DNA of 64,000 nt, taken from contig CM056724.1 of assembly GCA_029844215.1 (NCBI GenBank), forward strand, positions 73,737,093 to 73,801,092, read 5' to 3'. Made by a program: the position numbers and the translations under genes. Every line of letters starts with the position of its first letter. Positions within the stretch are counted from its first letter, which is position 1. The DNA is from Przewalskia tangutica. Lineage: Eukaryota > Streptophyta > Magnoliopsida > Solanales > Solanaceae. Under the pieces are notes generated by a model. That model did no database searches. It worked only from the letters and a program-made list of their open reading frames with translations, and was not told the origin of the DNA. Below are positions 22,642 to 32,421 of this stretch, one piece after another.

Positions 22642-22735
22642 CTTGCCTATGCTTGTTGTTGTGAAACTTGCCTATGCTTGCTGTTGTGAATCTTGCCTAT
22701 GCTTGTTGTTGTGAGACTTGCCTATGCTTGTTGTG
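22642..22735 (+). repeat. 25-bp tandem repeat in N5
   Basis: Four units of CTTGCCTATGCTTGTTGTTG plus GTGAA, starting at 22642, 22667, 22692 and 22717 (25-bp spacing); the last is incomplete. Confidence 0.88.
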
Positions 22736-22887
22736 ATAGCCTTTGTTGTGCAAGAATTGTGTTTCTATACTACCGTGTCTCTCGATGGAGGGTCGGTTGA
22801 CTTGTTGAGAACTTACTTGGACGCGTCTACGGTGACGAGAAATTCCACGCACGCGTCGCTGATAGTGTTACTTTGCTAATCGCTTTG

Positions 22888-23160
22888 GACATACCGACAC
22901 GATGCGTAGCGCACGGTATGCTTCCATTTTGATTGCCGCTTTGTTGTTTCCTTTTGACATCTCGACACGATGCGTAGCGCACGCATGCTTCTATTTGGAA
23001 TCTTTGTCTTATTGTTTCCTTGGACATACCGACACGACGCGTAGCGCACGTATGCTTCCATTTGGAATGTTGTCTTAGTGTTTCCTTTTGGACATATCGA
23101 CACGATGCGAGCGCACGGGTATGCTCCTTTTGGATTCTTGTCTTATTGTTATCATATCAT
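22888..23160 (+). repeat. 68-bp tandem repeat in N5
   Basis: Four units beginning GACAT at 22888, 22956, 23023 and 23091 (spacing 67-68 bp), each with CGACACGATGCGTAGCGCAC or a close variant. N4 LTRs carry a different array in this part of the LTR. Confidence 0.85.
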
Positions 23161-23753
23161 AGATCGCCGCGGTGAGGAAGGAACTCCACGGGCACGAGTG
23201 ATGATCTGGAGGGCGTGGTTCCCTGACTTGATATGACTATTTATATGTTGTGTACTGTAGTTTGGTTATCATACATGTCTCCTGCTTTATATAGATCGCT
23301 ATGATTTCATTTACGATTTTACGCTTTCACATACTTGGTACTGTTAGATCGACTCCTTCGGCCGCGTTCATGCCGCAGTAGAGGTACATCGGCCGTCGAT
23401 CCTCGCTTAGGATCACCTTTCAGCGTGTTGGAAGCTCCGTTCTTCGAGGCTTATCTTTGGTATGTTACCCGAGTCCAGAGGTCCGTGTACATTCGTGGTA
23501 TGGCGGGCCCCGTCCGTCATAGTTGTTGTGTAAATCGTAGAGGTCCAGAATAATCGTAGGGGCGTGGTTTGTAAAAGGATAACCGTCGTATTTATGTATA
23601 TATGATGGGCGCAAATCGCTTTGGTTGGCCTGTTTATTTATTTTGTCTCTAAATTCATGTTCATGTTTTATTTCCGCTGATTTTCTCTGATGTTGTATCA
23701 CTAAGGTGCCCGGGGTAAGGCTCCAGTCACGGGCCCGGGTTCGGGTCGTGACA

Positions 23754-25189
23754 CATATCATGCTAGAAGAGATAGGAAGAGGTTCACATACCTCGCGACG
23801 AGTATCGACTAATAGCAAAACGCTCCAAATACCTCAAGCTGTCGGCTACTCCTTAAGCCAAGTAGATCGCGCCACACGTAGTACTTCAACCTATAAGGCC
23901 ACAAGGCGCTTATTAACATCTAGATCTTATCGTAGAACATTCTACAGAAAATTCGGCAAAGACTCTCCCCGCCACAGCGTAAATCTCCTCCTCTATCGAG
24001 GCCGGCTACCAAGCCAACCAGGGGGGGTTCTACATGTCTAACCGGACGTGTACAAATCTACTCTACAGTAATACTACACAAGTCTACTGAAATACAGTCC
24101 TATGTAATTACAGTTCAGCACTCTTCTTTCGAAAAAGTTTCTTATTATTCAGGCTTAAGTCCAAAGACATTGCCGATAACAACGTTCAGTTCTATATATA
24201 GTATACTTCAACTATATAGTCTAACAATCATGTAATTTCCAATTACAATAGTGGGACAAGATATTGACCTCGATAAGCCCATAATTATCCAAGTAAAAGT
24301 CGATCCCGGGCAACGTTTAGCTCCAACTCCACGCTCCAACCCGCTCTAACCACCCTTAGAAGTTCTAACCAACTTCTACATACTACTCCAACTAACTATG
24401 GAGATTTTTCTGTGGTTTCGGTTTTGTGGACCGACGGAAGTATAATAGTATAACGGGCTTTTCAGATAGGTATAACCTTAGAATACTACAAGGTATAGCT
24501 AAGGTAATTTGGGCATTATAACAATACTTTTGAGAGTATTTCTACCAAGAGGGGGGTATTTATACGAGACAACACCACAAGGGGGGGGTGTATACCCCTC
24601 GGCCTACCCCACTAGGGGGGGTACTCTCGGCCAAGGGGGGGAGGGGGACTCTCGGCCACAAGGCCTCACAAAGGGGGAGAGGGGGTGTTGGACGAAACAC
24701 CACACAAGGGGAGGGAGGATTTTAACACTTTAGGAAATTTAGGAATGGATGAAGAAGTCTTCCAAAGGGGGGTATTTATAGGACAAGCCAAGGCCAACCA
24801 ATGGCCAAGATCTTTCCAAGTGCAAGGCAAGTGTAGGGCCAAGATCTTGCCAAGTGCACCTTATCCATCTACCACAAAATATCCTACCAACCCCTTGACC
24901 AAACAAGGCCAATTCGTCCCACTTGTACCGCCCACAACGTGCTCCAATGAGAGGGTGACAAGTGTCGCCCTCTTGTTGGTCCAAAATATTTCGTCTCTCG
25001 GAAAAATCCGCAAAAATTAAAAATGACATAGCCGGAATTTTCCCTACGAAAGCTGTGGAAACGTTTCGTCGAAAAACGACTCTAACCGGGTGTTGTGCAC
25101 AAAATAATTCGGCCAAGCCTTATTTAAAAAGTTCAAATTTTTCTACGTACGTCCTTACGTACATACTCTTGGAAATACGGGGTATAACA
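23754..25189 (-). repeat. N3 3' LTR, segment 3 (right end)
   Basis: Starts with the right CATAT copy and ends GGGGTATAACA at 25189, next to the PPT. TATA box at 24773-24780 (minus). Around 24548-24720 it is very G-rich on the plus strand. Confidence 0.93.
24773..24780 (-). promoter_or_regulatory. TATA box of N3 3' LTR
   Basis: TATTTATA on the plus strand, TATAAATA on the coding strand. Confidence 0.7.
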
Positions 25190-25202
25190 TTCTCCCCTCC
25201 TT
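25190..25202 (-). other. Polypurine tract of N3
   Basis: Minus strand AAGGAGGGGAGAA, identical to that of N4 and N1. Confidence 0.9.
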
Positions 25203-25205
25203 AGA

Positions 25206-25224
25206 AACATTCGTCCCGAATGTT
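25206..25224 (-). other. Conserved pre-PPT hairpin of N3
   Basis: AACATTCG, loop TCC, CGAATGTT: the same 8-bp stem as in the other elements. Confidence 0.75.
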
Positions 25225-25443
25225 CCTTCTAAGTCTCAAAACAAACGTGCGCCAGTATAGTCTTCACTACTATACTTACGAAACAAACCTGCCACACATG
25301 GCCACAGAAACAACTTGTGCAAAATACTTACATCCAAGTCCACGAGGAAACACCTCTAACATCACCACAAACACCTCTCTCCGGGGTCTAAAATATACTT
25401 CCTTCGCACCTTCTCCTTCCAAAAGAAATGATCACATCTATGC

Positions 25444-26041
25444 TCACCATACATGCTCGCTTCTCCCTTTACTCGTCGTGATACCACTTTTGTCACTTTG
25501 CCGCGAGGTTCTAGTGTCACTCCGCCGACCCAACAAATGGTATCGGGCTGCATGCGATCCCTGAGGCTGTCGTACACTCGAACTCTTACCACATTTACGA
25601 TCTTCGCTTTTCCAAAACTCGGGGTTACTATCTCTAACGTGGTCATCATTAACTGGGAACACTCTGGATGGATCTCCGATACTTTCCCGATCATAACAAT
25701 ACGAAAGACCGGACGTACTGCCTCCTAAGTCGGACGACAAATGCTAACATATAGGCAACCTGGCCTATTCTTCACATGAACTTAAAAGGGCCCAAAGTAA
25801 CTCGGGCTAAGTTCCCTCTGTTTTCCAAAACTCGTCACACCCAACCCGGGGTGGTACTTTCAAGAAGACCGACCGTCAACCTGAACTCTAAGCGTCGTCG
25901 CCGATTATCCGCACGATTTCTCTGAGCTGCCAGAACCTCTTCTAGACAAGTCTTTACCCTATCCACAGTCTGCTGGAACAAGCCTGAACCAATTATCTGA
26001 ATCTTGCAAACATCGAACCAATCGACCGGCGACTTACACAT
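25444..26041 (-). pseudogene. pol: N3: integrase C-terminal remnant
   Basis: Minus-strand pieces match the tail of the integrase core (SPVDWFDVCKIQ, LFQQTVDRVK, LAAQRNRADNRRRRLEF at 25835-26041) and the module after it (ESIGDPSRVFPVNDDHV at 25444-25740). No catalytic core, RT or protease lies upstream, and the sequence after NDDHV does not resemble a chromodomain. It is a relic left by deletion of most of pol; N1 keeps the same relic. Confidence 0.8.
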
Positions 26042-26059
26042 CCGCCCCTACAAGGCTTC

Positions 26060-26980
26060 ATAAGGCGACATCCGAACACTGAAATGGTAGCTTAAACACT
26101 CCCTCCACAGGAGACAACAATCCCCACAACTACCCCTGAAATCCACACACTGGCCCGAGGGCGAATGCGATTTTGAGACTCACCTGAGTCCTAACCCTGC
26201 CTGGTAAAACTTCCAGAAACAAAAACAGCCGTACCCTGGGCTCCACTGTCTGTCATAAGGTGAAGGTAGGCACCCCGTGCAGCCTTACAACCTTTCTGAT
26301 AAAATCAACACTGCCGAGTAAACGGTCTTTGCTAGAAGACAAGACGGCTGACCTCCTCGGTCCGACTACTGGTCGAATGCATCCACGAATTTGTACGCTG
26401 GTTAACTAAACTTGGGCCTAACACCTTCGTGACCCTACCACAAGGCGGGACCACCACAAACTGACCCCACCACCATACATGCCGCGGGTTGACCCGCAAC
26501 GTGGCCTCAACCCGACCCGGCAACGCGCAAAACGCTAGCTCCCCGAAGGAAAACTCTCACTAATCACGTTACGAAAACCTAGCGGTCTTCTTAGCTCAAC
26601 TACCCTATTTCATTCCACACTACTCAGGGACTTATCCCACAAACATAACTCACGTGCACTATGCACTCCTATAAGGGTCAACCATAAACAATACATCTTT
26701 TACTCGAGATGGCCTTACCTCTAAGGTCTCCACGTATAACACTCTAAGGCTCACACTTTCTCTATCCCCCAATCTTCCCCGGTTACTAACCATGATTTCT
26801 AATCACAACTTACTCACTGCTATCAGAACATATCACTTATGATATACCCATCTTATCATACATACTGATCTCTAGAGGGTTAAGGATAAACTCAGATTCG
26901 CTTCACTCCCTTAAGTCGTTCTAGTCAAACCTGCCCCGTAGGGCGCATAGCTAGGGAAGATGACGAACTACCCACCGATC
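26060..26980 (-). other. N3 type B non-coding block
   Basis: Lies between the gag end and the integrase remnant. It shares with N1 and N4 the stretch around 26400-26450 (inverted ggtcacgaggtgttaggccc) and 26870-26890. On the plus strand, which is antisense to the element, 26375-26450 reads HEFVRWLTKLGPNT, like the antisense ORFs of N1 and N4. No convincing sense ORF. Confidence 0.65.
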
Positions 26981-26984
26981 CTGA

Positions 26985-27670
26985 AGGCTAAGTCCTCCTA
27001 CAAGGACACTCCTTCGACATCAGACCCTGACGGTCGTAGGTACAACAAGTACCAACTAAAAGACGACATTCCCCGGGATGACGTGCTACATCGTGAATCG
27101 AAGCCACGGAGTTCGACCAACTCTCGTATACCCCGAACGCCCCAAATCCGTGGAAGACCACTCTGCACTGGTGGATGTGCATAATCTAATCTGCTGGTGA
27201 GGTGAATCGACTCGAAAGTTACCAAAGGACCTTTCGCCCCGCCCTCTTCGTCGCCCTTCGTTAACCCGTCGATCTCTACGCTTGGCATGCCGCGACAAGC
27301 CCGCATACGTGCCATGCCAAGCCTAATCAAGAATTACTCTCGCACAACCCTTTCTAAGATATTCATCAAGACTCGCGGTACATCGGTATACTCTCTGGTA
27401 GCCAAATCCATAGCTAGTAACAGGGTTGTCTCTTTGCAATCTATATTCTCTGTCCCTGGTCGTGGAACTGAAGGTTCATATATCATGGCCGTAGTAGGAA
27501 CTGCTGCCGCCGTACTAAACTCTGCTGGGGCTGGTGACGTAGCATAACTTCCCGAACGAAGCACCTAACTCAGGTGATGGTTGGGCCTGTGCCCTCGTAA
27601 CCCTCTCAGACTCTATTCGCAGCCTCCTCGCTTTGCCCTCCTGGGCCCGGGTTGCCTTACACGGAGGCAT
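26985..27670 (-). pseudogene. gag: N3 gag, shortened and frameshifted
   Basis: The start is the ATG at 27670 (MPPCKATRAQEGKARRL..). The middle is read in other frames (27334-27564: MIYEPSVPRPGTENIDCKE). The zinc-knuckle region, 26988-27080, reads HPGECRLLVGTCCTYDRQGL. It has Cys and His in roughly the N4 order but lacks the canonical CX2C spacing. As in N1, the central capsid part seen in type A is much reduced. Confidence 0.75.
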
Positions 27671-27782
27671 AACGGTAAGGAAAAGAAATACGTTAGAGGG
27701 GTCCAACTTATCACACAGCTCTAGGGCACGATCTCAGAGCGAGAAGAAATAGAAACCAATCCTAAATATCCTATAGCCTCCT

Positions 27783-27816
27783 GATTATTGGTGTGGTGCA
27801 CAACACACCGATAATC
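27783..27816 (-). other. Leader hairpin of N3 with GTGCAC loop
   Basis: 13-nt arms GATTATTGGTGTG (27783-27795) and ACACACCGATAATC (arm 27804-27816) around GTGCACAA. In the element RNA the loop reads UUGUGCAC. One C-A mismatch in the stem. Confidence 0.75.
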
Positions 27817-27859
27817 AAGACTTCATCGATACTGGTCAGACACTTTCCGAGGATTAATC

Positions 27860-27870
27860 GCTCGATACCA
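27860..27870 (-). other. Primer binding site of N3
   Basis: Minus strand TGGTATCGAGC, tRNA-iMet type with the A of CAG missing, four bases from the LTR. Confidence 0.85.
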
Positions 27871-27874
27871 CTTT

Positions 27875-30800
27875 TGTCACGACCAACCGGCCGTGATCGT
27901 GCCTTACCCCGCACCCTGGTGATACAACATCGAGTAGTAATGAACATAAAACACAATACATGATACAATGTAAAGAAGACATGTTTATCTCAAGAAAAGT
28001 GGCCTCTCGCATATATATAAATAACAACTCTTTCAAAATGAACAGTTTAATCCTTTTTACAAACCCCGCCACAACAAGATTTACATGCACCTCTATGAAT
28101 GATATGACAACAACGACGGACAGGCTCTTCGCCATACCCCGAATGTAAGCACCTACAACAACAGGGACTATACCAAGATAAGCCTCCGAGAAACGGAGCT
28201 TTCCCAAACGCCGAATCAGGACTCTAAGAGCGAGGATCAACGATCGTGTACCTCAACTCATGCAGATGAACGCACTTCGGGCGAGGTCAAGACAACAGTA
28301 CCAAGTATGTGAAACTGAAAATATCGTAAATGAAATCATAATAGTCTATAAAGGTGAGACATGTATGATAACCAAACTACGCTCACAATAAATAGGCGAA
28401 TATGTCAAGTCGTGACTCACGCCCTCAAAATCATCACTCAAATGTAACTATGGGTCTCACGCCCATAACATCAATCATGCCCGTGGAATACCTTCCTCAC
28501 TGCCGGCAGTTTATGATATAAAAGCACCAAGAAATACACATGAACACCAGGCCCCACCTGTGTCCTAATAAACCAGTACAGGGGAAGTACGAAGGCATAA
28601 CCGACTACTAACACCTACGCATTTAACTGGTCATAAATCAGATCATGATATCTGTCTGTAACGCCACATGATCAAAGCCGTCACTCGCCCGCAGATCAAA
28701 TGTGCGCGTCTAGCCCCGAACTCTCCGTAGCTCCGCATAGGCCAACCTCATAGGCCGCGTGAGGTATTCTCGCATCGAGGGTAGCTACTCCCGCATCGCC
28801 CCGACTCGCACCGCATGGCCACAAAGACCGCATGACCACGCGGCCGCAAACTAACTCCGAACTCCCGTAGTTCCGCATGGATCCTCGGCCCGCATGAGGT
28901 ATTCTCGAATCATGGTCCCAGACCGCCTGAGTCTACCCCGCATCGGAGGGCAGCTTAACCTCCGGAGACAAGTCAAGGTGAGTGGTACAATACCAACATA
29001 ACGGCTGAGAGTCAAACAACTTTAAGCGCAGTCGAGGGAAAAACCCCCTTTACACAAAACATCACAAGATACTAACACACGTAGCATCCTAGCATGTTTA
29101 CTTATCAAATCAACAAGAAAGTATTACAAGGCTATCACAAACCAACACAATCATGTTATACACACAAGGTACATTCTAATATATGATTAACAAGATCGGG
29201 TATCTATTCCCAAAGTACTTCATACATTATCTTTTAAAAGATACGTTACGTTTACAAAAGTCACACAATACCCGTAGTATATGAAAATAGAGTGATTATC
29301 TTTTGAAGTAAATCAAAACACTTACCTTTGTAAAATCAAGTAACAACATTATTTTCCAAACGTCCAAGTTTGCCTAATTTCAAATGTTCAGTTCTTATTT
29401 TAGAAAGGTTTCATAGTTCATAGTCTTATTCATTTAAGAATATAATTCTCTTTAAACCATCCGAGAAAACATAAGCCTTATATGTGAGTAGGATATTCTT
29501 GTTTATAACAATCTTATTACAAAGAAATGATCTAGGAAATATCATTTTGTCTCATCTTAGCTTCTATGCAGATGGAAGTTTCTACCGGTTTTAATCACAA
29601 AACATTTCCTTTTATTAACGCCGCAGTTGGTTTGTCGATACACATTCGATTCAAATCAAGAAACATTCTTAAGCCGTTATACCTAACTTCCCATAAAGCT
29701 AGTATAACTCTTAAGTTTTCAAAACCAAGTATTACTCTTCTTTCAAAATGATTCAAAAATCTTTTGAAATACTTCAAGTTCTTTATTATCACATAACCAA
29801 CCGCTTATAGTTCAAATCGATTACCTTTTAAAACTACAAGTATTTTATTAAATACATAAAGTCGTTATAACCAACTTCCCATAAAGCCGTTATAACACTT
29901 TATGTTTTAGACCAATCAAATACATTTAACACATGTACGTCTACCGTACTACATAGTTACACACATATCATGCTAGAAGAGATAGGAAGAGGTTCACATA
30001 CCTCGCGACGAGTATCGACTAATAGCAAAACGCTCCAAGTACCTCAAGCCAAGTAGATCGCGCCACACGTAGTACTTCAACCTATAAGGCCACAAGGCGC
30101 TTATTAACATCTAGATCTTATCGTAGAACATTCTACGTAAAAATTCGCAAAGACCTCCCCGCCACAGCGTAAATCTCCTCCTCTATCGAGGCCGGCTAAC
30201 AAGCCAACCGGGGGGGTTCTACATGTCTAACCGGACGTGTACAAATCTACTCTACAGTAATACTACACAAGTCTACTGAAATACAGTCCTATGTAATTAC
30301 AGTTCAGCACTCTTCTTTCGAAAAGGTTTCTTATTATTCAGGCTTAAGTCCAAAGACATTGCCGATAACAACGTTCAGTTCTATATATAGTATACTTCAA
30401 CTATATAGTCTAACAATCATGTAATTTCCAATTACAATAGAGGGACAAGATATTTACCTCGATAAGCCCATAATTATCCAAGTAAAAAGTCGATCCTGGG
30501 CAACGTTTAGCTCCAACCCGCTCTAAACCACCCTTAGAAGTTCTAACCAACTTCTACATACTACTCCAACTAACTATGGAGATTTTTCTTAGGGTTTCGG
30601 TTTTGTGACTGACGGGAAGTATAATAGTATAACGGGGCTTTTCGTATAGGTATAACCTTAGAATTCTACAAGGTATACGACTAAGGTAATTTGGGCATTA
30701 TAACAATACTTTTGAGAGTATTTCTACCAAGAGGGGGGGTATTTATACGAGACAACACCACAAGGGGGGGTGTATACCCCTACTACCCCACTGGGGGTAC

Positions 30801-31347
30801 TCTCGCCAAGGGAGGGGGACGCTCGGCCACAACGCCTCACAACGGGGGAGAGGGGGTGTTGGACGAAACACCACACAAGGGGAGGAAGGATTTTAACACT
30901 TTAGGAAATTTAGGAATGGATGAAGAAGTCTTCCAAAGGGGGGTATTTATAGGACAAGCCAAGGCCAACCAATGGCCAAGATCTTGCCAAGTGCAAGGCA
31001 AGTGTAGGGCCAAGATCTTGCCAAGTGCACCTTATCCATCTACCACAAAATATCCTACCAACCCCTTGACCAAACAAGGCCAATTCGTCCCACTTGTACA
31101 GCCCACAACGCGTGCCAATGAGAGGGTGACAAGTGTCGCCTCTTGTTGGTCCAAAATGTTTCGCCTCTCGGAAAAATCCGCAAAAATTAAAAATGACATA
31201 GCCGAATTTTCCTACGAAAGTCGTGGAAACGCTTTCCGAAAAACGACTCTAACCGTGTTGTGCACAAAATAATTCGCCAAGCCTTATTTAAAAGTTCAAA
31301 TTTTTCTACGCACGCCCTACGCATATACTTGGAAATACGGTATAACA
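27875..31347 (-). repeat. N3 5' LTR (type B, uninterrupted)
   Basis: TGTCACGACC to ACGGTATAACA, 3473 bp, partner of the split LTR to the left. TATA box at 30944-30951. Its right end abuts the N2 gag. Confidence 0.93.
30944..30951 (-). promoter_or_regulatory. TATA box of N3 5' LTR
   Basis: TATAAATA on the minus strand, with G-rich plus-strand tracts (30731-30890) downstream in the transcript direction. Confidence 0.72.
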
Positions 31348-32213
31348 CCGCCCACCCCGATAACTACCAAAAGACCTGCCCCGGTCTTCTTCGCCGCTGT
31401 CACAACCCGTCGGCCTCTACGCTCGCATCCAAGTGCATGAGCTCGCATACGGTAATTTCCATGCTCGGTGAAGAGCCACACCCGCACAAGACTTCGCCAT
31501 ATAATCATCTAGCCCGTGACGCATCGATGCACCGCCCTCCATATCCGCTACCAACAAAGGGACGATTGCCAACGAATCGAACTCAACATTGTACTCCTAA
31601 TCGCGGCCCTCTGCCTCAAAGAACAAAAATCTGTCGCCCATGCCCTCATCCGCGAGGCAAGAAGTGAGTGAGAAAGGCCTCCGAGAACTCGTCCCAAGTA
31701 GCTGGGGACGCGTGCTCTCCCCGGGATAACTCCCACGAATCGAACCAATCGACTGCGGTATCACGCAGCCTATGTGAACCGAAGATCACGGACTCGGTCT
31801 CTGAAGCCTTGATCACCCGCGATCCTTCAGAATCGACGGATGAACTCTCGGATCATCCTCGTGCCTCGACCAGAACTCGCGCTACAACTCAGAAAATCCC
31901 GTAGCCTCAAACTGTCCGATCTCGGGTGAACCACAGGCACGGCTGGAACTAGAATTGCTGCATCCAGCCTATCTCATGTTCGCCACGATCCCGCCAAGAA
32001 TCGCCATCTCTCTCAGAACCTATCTCATCCGCTCCAGCCGGGATCGGAGGTGTAGGTACTGTGGTCTCATCGCCCACCGCTGCGGCCTAAACTCGCTGGG
32101 ACGGCGGCGTGGAACTCGCCGTCCGGGTATAGATCGCCTAAGCCCTCATGACTTTGTCTCACTAGCAGCTCCTCACGCTTGCACTGGGCCCGGGTTGCCT
32201 TACGTGGAGGCAT
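31348..32213 (-). pseudogene. gag: N2 gag: N-terminal and capsid part
   Basis: Begins at the ATG at 32213 (MPPRKATRAQCKR..). Further on, minus-strand pieces at 31548-31748 match gag of N7 (VIPGRARVPS, GLSHSLLAS). The frame shifts several times as read. It ends at the N3 insertion; the zinc-knuckle end is at 8697-9016. Confidence 0.8.
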
Positions 32214-32325
32214 AACTGTTAAAGAAAGGAAATACGTTAGAGGGTTCCAACTTATAACATTGCTCTAAGGCACGATCTCAGAGTGAGAAGAATGGAAACC
32301 AATCCTAAATATCCTATAGCCTCCT

Positions 32326-32359
32326 GATTATTGGTGTGGTGCACAACACATCGATAATC
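32326..32359 (-). other. Leader hairpin of N2 with GTGCAC loop
   Basis: Arms at 32326-32338 and 32347-32359 with GTGCACAA between them (RNA loop UUGUGCAC). Two mismatches in a 13-bp stem. Confidence 0.7.
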
Positions 32360-32405
32360 AAGACTCTACTAGATACGGTCTGTAGACACTTTCCGAGGAT
32401 TAACT

Positions 32406-32417
32406 GCTCTGATACCA
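32406..32417 (-). other. Primer binding site of N2 (exact tRNA-iMet match)
   Basis: Minus strand TGGTATCAGAGC, the full 12-nt plant tRNA-iMet PBS. This is the only copy in the window with the CAG intact. Confidence 0.93.
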
Positions 32418-32421
32418 CTTT

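Larger units (their letters stand above)
20155..23753 (+). mobile_element. N5: solo LTR (type B, 3.6 kb)
   Basis: A complete LTR from TGTTATATCCCG to GGGTCGTGACA, flanked by CATAT on both sides (20150-20154 and 23754-23758), with no PBS, interior or second LTR. This is the expected product of recombination between the two LTRs of a full element. It is longest of the LTRs because of two tandem arrays (22642-22735 and about 22888-23160). Confidence 0.95.
9017..31347 (-). mobile_element. N3: type B (RT-less) element, minus strand, hosting N4 and N5
   Basis: LTRs are the split copy (9017-10037, 19075-20154, 23754-25189) and 27875-31347. Internal DNA is 25190-27874, 2.7 kb, with PPT, integrase tail remnant, shared non-coding block, gag, leader hairpin and PBS. 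It lies within N2 gag. Flanking 5-mers are GAGGC at the left and CCGCC at the right, so no clean TSD is seen. The uninterrupted gag in N7 near 58,570 reads gaggccgcc, so the junction is consistent with insertion there plus loss or miscall. Confidence 0.9.

Noticed and set aside
22876..23103. Repetitive minus-strand ORF with SICPKGNTK-like repeats
   Set aside because: It is produced by the 68-bp tandem array in N5; the unit length of 67-68 bp changes frame, so a repeat protein is not supported.
24509..25204. ORFs of 74-125 codons on both strands, similar at 30691-31272 (193 codons)
   Set aside because: They fall in the leader and promoter part of the N3 LTRs, overlap TATA and G-rich tracts, and have no domain. 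The 193-codon ORF is not preserved in the partner LTR.
32406..32417. tRNA-like sequence
   Set aside because: Only the 12 nt complementary to the tRNA-iMet 3' end are present. It is a primer binding site, not a tRNA gene.
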